In this document: piece after piece, positions 1 to 5,877 of the stretch | How the letters are laid out: each line of letters begins with the position of its first letter | Position numbering within the stretch: position 1 is the stretch's first letter | Source: DASUFH01 sp036274645 | GTDB lineage: Bacteria > Acidobacteriota > Terriglobia > 20CM-2-55-15 | DNA: 6,471 nt | Assembly: GCA_036274645.1 (NCBI GenBank) | Contig: DASUFH010000345.1 | Location: forward strand, 1-6,471 | Reading direction: 5' to 3' | The notes under the pieces: generated by a model | What the model was told of the DNA's origin: nothing | Databases searched by the model: none | The model's input: the letters and a program-made list of their open reading frames with translations, nothing else | Translations under genes and position numbers: made by a program

Positions 1-1
1 C

Positions 2-697
2 GGATCGGCCGGCGCGGAAAAGATTCTTTCCGAGGCGCGTCTGGGCCCGCGGCAGACACCCGCCAGGCTCAGCGTGGAAGAGATCGGACGGCTGCACGCC
101 GCCATGCGCAACGTCAATCTCAGCGAGGGGCAGTCCATGCAGGTGCTGCGCTACGCCAATCGCGTGCCGCTCCAGTTTCAGCCGGCGGCCTGCGCGATCA
201 CGCAATCGGTCATCGGGAACAACTGGCGGGCATACGGACTGTCTCAGTCCCGCGGCCAGTTGCCGGTAGGGCCCATCACCCTCATGGTGCACATGGCAAG
301 CGTCTGGGTGCCGTTCACCAGCGAATCGAAAGAGGCGATCGCGTCGTATCCGGAAATCACGAAGGAACTGCGGCTGGCGATGCAGGCCGTCGGCCGGAAA
401 CTGTCGATGTTCCTGAACCAGCGCAATCGCGTCCGGCAGGAAGGCGAGCGGCGGGAGATCTTCCTGCGGTATCTGGGAGAGGTCGCTGCGGCGGTGGCGT
501 CCATCAAGGATTACAGTGAACGTTCGAAGAAGGATCTGTATGGCAAGCTCGTGGATGTCGCCCGCCGGAAGACGGCTGTGGCGGACAGGCAGTTTGACGA
601 CAGCGGGAAAAAGGTCGAGCCTTCGGAAGAGGATTTCGGCGGAAACGTGCTGATCGTCAATGACGATGCGGAAGAAGAGAGAAACGATCCGGTCTAG
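2..697 (+). CDS. top6B: DNA topoisomerase VI subunit B, C-terminal part (left-truncated by window)
   Basis: This is the ATPase subunit of the type IIB topoisomerase. It binds ATP, dimerises and drives strand passage through the DNA break made by subunit A. The frame is open to the left edge, so the GHKL ATPase and H2TH regions lie outside; 231 residues are visible. What remains is the transducer domain: YANRVPLQFQP, then NWRAYGL around residues 74-80, then GPITLMVHMASVWVP followed by SKEAIA. By comparison with archaeal Top6B, the lysine of SKEAIA (about residue 110) is a likely candidate for the ATP-sensing switch lysine, but this is from memory of the family. A helical, charged stretch and an acidic tail (EEDFGG to the C-terminus) follow. 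The GTG at 74 lies inside conserved sequence and is not the start. The subunit A gene follows directly, so the two subunits are probably co-transcribed. Confidence 0.93.
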   Translation, partial: GSAGAEKILSEARLGPRQTPARLSVEEIGRLHAAMRNVNLSEGQSMQVLRYANRVPLQFQPAACAITQSVIGNNWRAYGLSQSRGQLPVGPITLMVHMASVWVPFTSESKEAIASYPEITKELRLAMQAVGRKLSMFLNQRNRVRQEGERREIFLRYLGEVAAAVASIKDYSERSKKDLYGKLVDVARRKTAVADRQFDDSGKKVEPSEEDFGGNVLIVNDDAEEERNDPV

Positions 698-710
698 ATT
701 GGACAAAACC

Positions 711-1844
711 ATGGCAAAGAAGACAAGCGAATCCGAAACAGTGACGTTGACCGGTAAAGACAAGAAGACCCTGACGTCGATCCGCCACCTGGCCGAGAGT
801 GTCGTCAGCAGCGCGGAGCGCGGCCGTCCGCCGTACGTGGATATTCCGTCGCGGTCGTTGTCGAACGTCCGGTTCAATCAGTCCAGGAAGATCATCGAAA
901 TGGGCAGCGGTTCGAACCGGCGCGAGCTGTTCAATCTGAATCAGGCGCGCAGCTACATGCAGACGCTGCTGGTCGGTTCGGGGTGCAAGCAGCTGATCGA
1001 GCAGGGCAAGACAACGAGCATCCGCGGTCTGTTCTATCTGCTGAAGCATACGATCGAGGGCACGAACGAGGAGACGTTCGATACGCAGGGCGAGTGCGAC
1101 CCGGTGATCGAAGACGTCGAGGTGTCGCTCGACGCCATGCGGGAGGAACTGCACCTTTACGCGAAGAACGCGGGCGCAATGGTGGGTCCGATCACGCTGG
1201 TCGACAGCGGAGACGAGATCGATTGCTCGCGGATGGGATCGGGAGGGTACAGCATTCCGTCGATCGTGGAAGCCGACGTCGTGCAGTTCAAGAAGAACAC
1301 CGCAAAGTTTGTGCTGCACGTCGAAAAGGACACGGTCTGGCGCCGGTTCAACGAAGACAAGTTCTGGCGGAAGCACAACTGCATCCTGACGCACGGCGGC
1401 GGCCAGCCGCCGCGGGGAGTGAGGCGGATGCTGCACCGGTTGAACCGGGAGCTGGAGCTGCCGGTGTACTGCCTGCTCGACAACGATCCGTGGGGGTATT
1501 ACATCTACAGCGTGATCAAGCAGGGTTCGATCAACCTGGCGTACGAGTCGCGGCGGATGGCGATTCCGGAGGCGAAGTTTCTGGGGCTGCGGAGTATTGA
1601 TTACGAACGGTGCCAGTTGACGCCAAGCGTGCAGATCAAGCTGAACGATCAGGACATCAAGCGGGCGCGGCAGATCGCGCAATATCCGTGGTTCGCGAGC
1701 AAGAAGCCCTGGCAGAAGGAGCTGGATCAGATGCTGAAGAACGGATTCAAGCTGGAAGTGGAAGCGCTGATCAGCAAGGATATCAGCTACGTGACGGAGG
1801 TGTACGTTCCGGCGCGGCTGGCGGAAGGGAAATTTCTGGATTGA
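711..1844 (+). CDS. top6A: DNA topoisomerase VI subunit A (Spo11-like DNA-cleaving subunit)
   Basis: This subunit makes the transient double-strand break and forms 5'-phosphotyrosyl links with DNA. It works with Top6B as an A2B2 enzyme that relaxes or decatenates DNA. With the ATG at 711 it has 377 residues, close to archaeal subunits. The winged-helix domain carries TSIRGLFYLL, whose Tyr109 (codon 1035-1037) fits the catalytic tyrosine. The TOPRIM domain has the metal-binding set: Glu205 in HVEKD, and Asp257 and Asp259 in LLDNDPWG. No key residue is missing. ATG 711 is preferred because a short GGA lies about seven bases upstream and it starts 13 bases after the Top6B stop. An in-frame ATG at 660 would add 17 residues (MTMRKKRETIRSRLDKT) and overlap top6B by 38 bases; I see no ribosome binding site for it. 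The gene ends in TGA and converges on the four-helix-bundle gene. Confidence 0.94.
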   Translation: MAKKTSESETVTLTGKDKKTLTSIRHLAESVVSSAERGRPPYVDIPSRSLSNVRFNQSRKIIEMGSGSNRRELFNLNQARSYMQTLLVGSGCKQLIEQGKTTSIRGLFYLLKHTIEGTNEETFDTQGECDPVIEDVEVSLDAMREELHLYAKNAGAMVGPITLVDSGDEIDCSRMGSGGYSIPSIVEADVVQFKKNTAKFVLHVEKDTVWRRFNEDKFWRKHNCILTHGGGQPPRGVRRMLHRLNRELELPVYCLLDNDPWGYYIYSVIKQGSINLAYESRRMAIPEAKFLGLRSIDYERCQLTPSVQIKLNDQDIKRARQIAQYPWFASKKPWQKELDQMLKNGFKLEVEALISKDISYVTEVYVPARLAEGKFLD

Positions 1845-1860
1845 GGGGTGGTGTTACTTA

Positions 1861-2036
1861 TTCGTTAACTGTTGGCTGTTAACGATTAACTGATTCACTT
1901 GACGCAGTAGCACTTCCGTTTCCGGAGGACATCCGTAGCGTCGGGGAGCGTCTTGCCGCCGCCTCCCCTCAATTTCCGTTGTCCGTTGAACTGCTGTCGA
2001 TTGTCCGCTGCACTTCTTTCATTGTTCGCTTTCCCC
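1861..2036 (+). repeat. Repeat copy A (direct copy, distal)
   Basis: First of two direct copies. The left block (1861-1925) matches 2047-2111 with four mismatches by eye. The right block (1979-2036) matches 2168-2225 with one mismatch. The middle (about 1926-1978) has diverged apart from CCGTAGCG. The left block is built of seven-base units around TTAACTG (TTAACTG, TTGGCTG, TTAACGA, TTAACTG) and contains the small palindrome GTTAA-CGA-TTAAC at 1878-1890. The right block contains units around TTGTCCG. The middle can pair GGGGAG (1943-1948) with CTCCCC (1963-1968). Confidence 0.9.
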
Positions 2037-2046
2037 TGGCCCCCCT

Positions 2047-2225
2047 TTCGCTAACTGTTGGCTGTTAACTATTAACTGATTCACTTGAGGCATTAGCACT
2101 TCCGTTTCCGGGAAACGTCCGTAGCGTTCGGGAGGAGCCTTATTGTCACCATTCCCTCACTTGTCCGTTGTCCGTTGAACTGCTGTCGATTGTCCGCTGT
2201 ACTTCTTTCATTGTTCGCTTTCCCC
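2047..2225 (+). repeat. Repeat copy B (direct copy, adjoining the four-helix-bundle gene)
   Basis: Second direct copy, offset 186 bases from copy A at its left end and 189 at its right end. It keeps the GTTAA-CTA-TTAAC palindrome (2064-2076), where the three-base centre differs from copy A but both arms are identical. It also has an odd-centred palindrome CGTTTCC-G-GGAAACG (2103-2117) that copy A lacks. The right block starts with two perfect TTGTCCG units (2161-2174). It ends 13 bases short of the stop codon of the minus-strand four-helix-bundle gene. Positions 2153-2219 are the left arm of the inverted repeat with copy C. Confidence 0.9.
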
Positions 2226-2238
2226 AAGTATCCCCGTG

Positions 2239-2625
2239 TCAGGCCCGTGTCGTACGCGGTAGCGGGCCTCGAGCCGTCTTAATTGACGCGGCAATGATCC
2301 GGCACAGTTCGCGGTTTTCCGCGACAATGTCGACGACGTTATCCGCCGAAACCAACGAAGTCTGGACGATGATTTCAAGCCAGACCGTTGTTTCATTGAG
2401 TTCCTTGTGAACGACCTTAAGCTTATGGACGAAGTCTGCCCGGCTCTCTGCTCCTCGTGCTTCGCCATAATTTGCGGCGGCCGCTGTGCCGGAACGGAGG
2501 ATCTGACTGCAAACGTGGCGGCCCTGGAGATTCTTGGGCAGTTTGTCGGACAACAGGATGATTGATGAAGCGAAGGCGATGAGGCGCTGCTCGAGTTGGT
2601 GCCCCTTAGGCTCTGGTGTGCTCAT
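2239..2625 (-). CDS. Four-helix-bundle protein of the 23S rRNA intervening-sequence (S23/IVP) family
   Basis: A 128-residue protein recognised by the family pattern: LEQRLIAFASSIILLSDKLP (residues 11-30), then QILRSGTAAAANYGEA (41-56), then SRADFVHKL (61-69) and KELNETTVWLEII (74-86). The family folds as a pentameric four-helix bundle with a basic surface. It is related to the Avd accessory protein of diversity-generating retroelements, and its cellular role is not established. I chose the ATG at 2623-2625, which gives MSTPEPKGHQ and the usual family length. The frame stays open upstream to a TTG at 2721, but those extra 32 residues are mostly repeat sequence. No good ribosome binding site precedes the ATG. 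No reverse transcriptase or rRNA gene is in the window, so neither a retroelement nor an rDNA insertion is supported. The gene is flanked by inverted repeat copies. Confidence 0.87.
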   Translation of the reverse strand: MSTPEPKGHQLEQRLIAFASSIILLSDKLPKNLQGRHVCSQILRSGTAAAANYGEARGAESRADFVHKLKVVHKELNETTVWLEIIVQTSLVSADNVVDIVAENRELCRIIAASIKTARGPLPRTTRA

Positions 2626-2669
2626 GCGTCGGGACAAGCAAGTAGAAAGCCAAATGTCGGGGTGGAGAG

Positions 2670-2736
2670 AGCGAACAATGAAAGAAGTACAGCGGACAAT
2701 CGACAGCAGTTCAATGGACAACGGACAAGTGGGGGA
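2670..2736 (-). repeat. Repeat copy C (inverted copy, upstream of the four-helix-bundle gene)
   Basis: The reverse complement of this segment matches 2153-2219 of copy B at 65 of 67 positions by eye. The differences are C for T near the outer end and A for G in the second TTGTCCG unit. It lies 44 bases upstream of the four-helix-bundle ATG and 24 bases beyond the stop of the upstream membrane-protein gene. Only the right block of the A/B repeat is present; the TTAACTG block is not clearly found, although the reverse complement further out reads GAATTAACGCCAAC. Any promoter of the four-helix-bundle gene would have to lie in or next to this copy; I see no convincing -35/-10 pair. Confidence 0.9.
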
Positions 2737-2760
2737 CGGCGTCGGAAAGTTGGCGTTAAT

Positions 2761-3303
2761 TCATACCATCCGATCCAGCGCTTTGTACGCTGCGGCCAGA
2801 GTAAGGCCGTAGACCAGGTGCGCGCCGAGAGCGCGCGCATGAGCGCCAGGAGGGTACGCCGTCGGGCCCTCCGCGAGGCCCAGCAGAGGCGCGGCCATTT
2901 CGTCGGCGGCGAGCCAGAGGCCGGCGCCGAAAGCGAGACCGCCCGACAGTCCTTTCAGCGGCCCGATATCCTGCGACAAGCCATACAGCGCGCCCATATC
3001 CATGCCGTGAATCCAGTGCGCCATTTCGCCGAGCGCGCTCTTCATCTCTTCGGATTCCGGGTCGTGTCCCGTCGCGTAGTGATAGGCGAGCCGTCCGACC
3101 GCGGCGGTGGCGGACTCTCCTTCGCGATGATGCGGGCCGATCAGCGAAACCGACCGTTCGTCGGAAACCACAGGCGCGGGTCCGCTCCGGTTCGCTGTCT
3201 TCTTCAGGAAAATGTTCATGGCGGCGACGCCGGCGAGTCCGCCGATCGCGCCGAGAATACAGGATCGCCAGCGATTGGCGGATCGTTCGTGTTCGTGACG
3301 CAT
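2761..3303 (-). CDS. Small multi-pass membrane protein, DUF1440-like, distal gene of the oxidase operon
   Basis: 180 residues of unknown function. Hydrophobic segments lie at about 14-33, 117-136 and 155-174, with a weaker one around 95-110. Gly/Ala-rich helices and conserved-looking polar residues stand out: AMN at 28-30, HWIHG at 96-100, GALYG at 104-108, WLAADE at 130-135, GLAEGPTAYP at 142-151 and HLVYG at 162-166. The spacing resembles proteins annotated as DUF1440/YagU-like, but I assign this from memory and would not rely on it. The start at 3301-3303 is supported by AAAGGAG nine bases upstream. It begins 27 bases after the subunit IV stop, so it is probably on the oxidase transcript. 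Position suggests a role linked to the oxidase or its membrane, but nothing in the sequence shows metal-binding or redox chemistry. Confidence 0.75.
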   Translation of the reverse strand: MRHEHERSANRWRSCILGAIGGLAGVAAMNIFLKKTANRSGPAPVVSDERSVSLIGPHHREGESATAAVGRLAYHYATGHDPESEEMKSALGEMAHWIHGMDMGALYGLSQDIGPLKGLSGGLAFGAGLWLAADEMAAPLLGLAEGPTAYPPGAHARALGAHLVYGLTLAAAYKALDRMV

Positions 3304-3312
3304 CTTCCGACG

Positions 3313-3319
3313 CTCCTTT
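3313..3319 (-). promoter_or_regulatory. Strong Shine-Dalgarno AAAGGAG of the DUF1440-like gene
   Basis: On the minus strand AAAGGAG lies nine bases before the ATG at 3301-3303. It is the clearest ribosome binding site in the window. The other genes of the operon rely on overlaps and weaker sites. It fixes this start codon and suggests independent translation initiation of the last gene. Confidence 0.75.
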
Positions 3320-3330
3320 CGACAGGCGAT

Positions 3331-3651
3331 TCAGGGGCGGGGCTGCCCGGTCCACACGTCCGGGCTCGGCAGCGACCAGCGGGTGAGGTAGTCGCTCAGG
3401 CCCAGCGTGAACAGGATGCCCAGCCAGAACAGTCCGGCAAACACCACCACCAGGGTCATCCGGCGCGCGCTGCGCGCGTGCATGAAGAACATGGCGATCA
3501 GGGTCATCTTTGTCGCCGCGATGCCCACCGCGATGAATGCGTTGAACCAGCCCAGGTTCAGGTACGAAACGCCGACGGTGACCCCGAGAAGAATCAGCAG
3601 GACGGCGAACGTCACCGTGTATTCGCGAGTGGCGTCGTGTGTTTCGCTCAT
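3331..3651 (-). CDS. Cytochrome c oxidase subunit IV (prokaryotic COX4 family)
   Basis: A 106-residue accessory subunit of the caa3 oxidase. Three membrane helices fit residues about 12-32, 35-58 and 65-86, the layout of the bacterial subunit IV family (COX4_pro, also CyoD-like). Family-like features are NAFIAVGIAATKMTLIAMFF (residues 37-56), MHAR just after it (57-60), and a third helix FAGLFWLGILFTLGLSDYLT. The subunit carries no cofactor; members of this family are thought to stabilise the complex. The ATG at 3649-3651 overlaps the TGA of coxC as ATGA, so translation is probably coupled. The frame continues further upstream without a stop, but that part is a shadow of coxC. Confidence 0.9.
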   Translation of the reverse strand: MSETHDATREYTVTFAVLLILLGVTVGVSYLNLGWFNAFIAVGIAATKMTLIAMFFMHARSARRMTLVVVFAGLFWLGILFTLGLSDYLTRWSLPSPDVWTGQPRP

Positions 3652-4289
3652 TGTCCGGACCGGTCCACGAGATAGAGGAGTGGAAACAGAAACACCCAGA
3701 CGATGTCGACGAAGTGCCAGTAGAGCCCGCCGAACTCGACGGTGTTGTAATCCTCGCCGAGGAACCTGCCCCTTCGGGCGAGGATGACGAGCGTGATCAG
3801 CATGCCCAGTCCCACGATCATGTGTACGGCGTGCATCCCCGTCAGCACGAAATAGAAAACCATGAACAGTTCGACCTGTTTTGCGTGTGGGCCGGAGAAC
3901 TGGAAATGCGTTCCCGGCACGAGGTGATGCTGGTAGTGCTCGTAGTATTCCGTGAACTTGATCGCGAGAAATACGGCGCCGATCACGGCGGTCAGCGCCA
4001 GGAAGAACACGAGTCGTCCGCCGCGACTGGACTTCGCGGACTGGACCGCCATGGCCATCGAGAAGCTGCTGCACAGCAGGACGGCGGTGTTGACGCCGCC
4101 GAGCACGATACTCATTTCCTCGCTGGCTTCGGAGAATGCCCGGTAATAGGCGCCCCGGTACACGGCGTAGGCGAAAAGGAGTCCGCCGAAGAACAGCGCT
4201 TCCGTCGCGATGAACAGCCACATCCCCATCGTCGCGGCGTCGCGCTGCTGGTGGACGTCTTCGAATTGCTCTTCAACGATTCTTCGCAT
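3648..4289 (-). CDS. coxC: Cytochrome c oxidase subunit III
   Basis: A 213-residue integral membrane subunit without redox cofactors; in this family it supports stable proton uptake by subunit I. It is the short, five-helix form (about 21-42, 62-85, 93-113, 140-165, 188-207), lacking the first two helices of the 260-270-residue mitochondrial type. Family signatures are WLFIATEALFFGG with the conserved Glu30, KFTEYYEHY (111-119), FYFVLTGMHAVHMIVG (145-160) and YWHFVDIVWVFLFP (190-203). The ATG at 4287-4289 lies inside the end of coxA, giving a 17-base overlap, and AGAGG about ten bases upstream may serve as its ribosome binding site. It overlaps subunit IV by four bases. Confidence 0.96.
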   Translation of the reverse strand: MRRIVEEQFEDVHQQRDAATMGMWLFIATEALFFGGLLFAYAVYRGAYYRAFSEASEEMSIVLGGVNTAVLLCSSFSMAMAVQSAKSSRGGRLVFFLALTAVIGAVFLAIKFTEYYEHYQHHLVPGTHFQFSGPHAKQVELFMVFYFVLTGMHAVHMIVGLGMLITLVILARRGRFLGEDYNTVEFGGLYWHFVDIVWVFLFPLLYLVDRSGQ

Positions 4290-5877
4290 AGGAGTACGCC
4301 TCTTCGGTGACCACCGGCGTCTGGTCGAAGTTATGCGTTGTCGGAGGCGACGGCGTCTGCCATTCCAGGCCCGTCGCGCCCCACGGGTTGGCCGGCGCTT
4401 TGGGGCCGTACCAGAGCGACCAGATCAGATAGATCAACGGAACGACATAACCCACCGCGAGGATGGACGCGCCAGCGGTCGACATCACGTTCAGCACCTG
4501 ATACTCCGGTGGATACGCGTGGTAGCGGCGGGGCATGCCCATGTAGCCGAGGATGAACTGCGGGAAGAACGTGAGATTGAAGCCGACGAAGATCGTCAGC
4601 GCGGAGAACTGGGCCCAGCCTTCGTGATACAGCCGCCCGGAGATCTTGGGCCACCAGTGGTGCAGCGCGCCCATGTAGGCCATGACCATTCCGCCGACCA
4701 TGATGTAGTGGAAGTGCGCGATGACGAAGTAGGTGTCGGTGACATGGACATCGATGGCGAGCGTCGCCAGAAACAGTCCGGTCAAACCGCCCATGGTGAA
4801 CAGGCCGATGAAACCCAGGGCGTAAAGCATTGGCGCGACAAATGCGATCGAGCCTTTGTAGAGCGTCGCGGTCCAGTTGAACACCTTGATGGCCGAAGGG
4901 ACGGCGACGGCGAAGCTGAGGAATGAAAAGACCATTCCGGCGTACTGGGACTGGCCGGAAACGAACATGTGATGACCCCAGACGAGAAAGCCGAGGACCG
5001 CAATGGCGACGCTCGCGAACGCGATGAAGGAATAGCCGAAAATCCGGCGGCGGGCGTGAGTCGTGATGAGTTCGCTGACAACGCCCATACCCGGAAGAAT
5101 CATGATGTAGACCGCCGGATGGGAGTAGAACCAGAACAGATGCTGGAACAGGAGCGGATCGCCGCCGAGCCTGGGATCGAAGATGCCGACGCCCGCAATG
5201 CGCTCGACCGCGACGAGCGCGAGCGTGATGGCGACAACCGGTGTGCCGAGCACCATGATGACGGCAGTCGCGTAGGTGGACCAGATGAACAGGGGCAGAC
5301 GGAACCACGTCAGTCCCGGCGCGCGCATGCGATGGATGGTGACGATGAAATTGAGTCCCGTCAGGATGGAGGAGAAACCGGCAATGAAGATTCCGAGGAC
5401 GGCGGCCACGACGTGAGTGTTGCTGAACTGGCTGCTGTAGGGCGTGTAGAAGGTCCATCCGGTGTCGACGCCGCCGGTGAGAATGGAGAAGAGCACACAG
5501 GTTCCGCCGATCACGAGCAGGTACCAGCTGAGCAGGTTCAATCGTGGGAACGCGAGGTCCCGCGCGCCGATCATCAGGGGTACCAGGAAGTTGCCGAATA
5601 CCGCGGGGACGGAAGGAATCAGGAAGAAGAAGATCATGACGATGCCGTGCATCGAAAACAGCTTGTTGTAGGTTTCGGGCTGGAACATATCGCCTTCCGG
5701 CGTCATGAGTTCAAGGCGGATGAGCGTGGCAAACGTGCCGCCGATGAAGAAGAAGAGCGTGATGGTGAGCAGGAACATCACGGCGATGCGCTTGTGGTCG
5801 CGGGTGAAGAACCACGATTTCCAGCCGAGCCGGACGTTGAGATAGTTCTCCGGGAGGGAGCGGGCCGGGGCGCTCAT
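4273..5877 (-). CDS. coxA: Cytochrome c oxidase subunit I, A2-type heme-copper oxidase
   Basis: The catalytic subunit of 534 residues reduces O2 to water and pumps protons. All metal ligands are visible: His77 (MHGIVMIF) and His390 for low-spin heme, His388 (AHFHY) for heme a3, and His253, His302 and His303 (HPAVY, GHHMF) for CuB. Tyr257 is in place for the His-Tyr crosslink. Helix VI reads FYSHPAVY: Ala255 replaces the usual glutamate and Tyr251-Ser252 are present, the mark of A2-type oxidases. D-channel Asp107 (GARDLAFPRLN) and K-channel Lys331 (SAIKVFNW) are kept. The residue before DTYF is Thr380, where a magnesium-site His is usual. ATG 5875-5877 overlaps the coxB stop as ATGA, with GGAG about 11 bases upstream. 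The frame runs on to about 6336, but that extension is a shadow of coxB. Confidence 0.97.
   Translation of the reverse strand: MSAPARSLPENYLNVRLGWKSWFFTRDHKRIAVMFLLTITLFFFIGGTFATLIRLELMTPEGDMFQPETYNKLFSMHGIVMIFFFLIPSVPAVFGNFLVPLMIGARDLAFPRLNLLSWYLLVIGGTCVLFSILTGGVDTGWTFYTPYSSQFSNTHVVAAVLGIFIAGFSSILTGLNFIVTIHRMRAPGLTWFRLPLFIWSTYATAVIMVLGTPVVAITLALVAVERIAGVGIFDPRLGGDPLLFQHLFWFYSHPAVYIMILPGMGVVSELITTHARRRIFGYSFIAFASVAIAVLGFLVWGHHMFVSGQSQYAGMVFSFLSFAVAVPSAIKVFNWTATLYKGSIAFVAPMLYALGFIGLFTMGGLTGLFLATLAIDVHVTDTYFVIAHFHYIMVGGMVMAYMGALHHWWPKISGRLYHEGWAQFSALTIFVGFNLTFFPQFILGYMGMPRRYHAYPPEYQVLNVMSTAGASILAVGYVVPLIYLIWSLWYGPKAPANPWGATGLEWQTPSPPTTHNFDQTPVVTEEAYSYAKNR

Larger units (their letters stand above)
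1845..2238. other. Gene-free convergent intergenic region filled with repeat copies A and B
   Basis: This 394-base stretch lies between the ends of top6A (plus) and the four-helix-bundle gene (minus). It is visibly richer in A+T than its neighbours and almost wholly occupied by two direct repeat copies. Short open frames on both strands start at TTG or run through repeat sequence and show no protein family. No tRNA or clear rho-independent terminator with a T-run is visible. A 6-bp inverted pair (GGGGAG at 1943-1948 with CTCCCC at 1963-1968) could form a hairpin but is not followed by T residues. Confidence 0.7.

Noticed and set aside
657..1682. Long minus-strand open frame (341 codons) opposite Top6A
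   Set aside because: It is fully antisense to a well-supported catalytic subunit, its translation is Arg/His/Leu/Pro-rich as expected for a GC-rich shadow frame, and no family motif is seen.
1943..1968. Rho-independent terminator for top6A
   Set aside because: The 6-bp G/C stem has a 14-base loop and is followed by TCAATTTCC rather than a T-run, and it lies 100 bases after the stop.
1861..2225. CRISPR array
   Set aside because: There are only two direct copies, of about 180 bases each, with heptamer substructure and no short regular repeats separated by unique spacers; no cas genes.
2168..2410. TTG-started plus-strand frame whose first residues match the upstream extension of the four-helix-bundle frame (ELLSIVRCTSFIVR)
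   Set aside because: The shared peptide arises only because both frames begin inside copies of the same repeat (B and C). Neither is supported as coding; the family homology starts at the ATG at 2625.
2158..2736. Diversity-generating retroelement or 23S rRNA intervening sequence
   Set aside because: The encoded protein is related to those systems, but there is no reverse transcriptase, template/variable repeat pair or rRNA sequence in the window.
2596..3675. Plus-strand open frame of 359 codons across the membrane-protein gene, subunit IV and repeat C
   Set aside because: It spans several unrelated features, is Arg/Gln/His-rich and shows no domain. The opposite strand has overlapping genes with clear membrane segments and ribosome binding sites.
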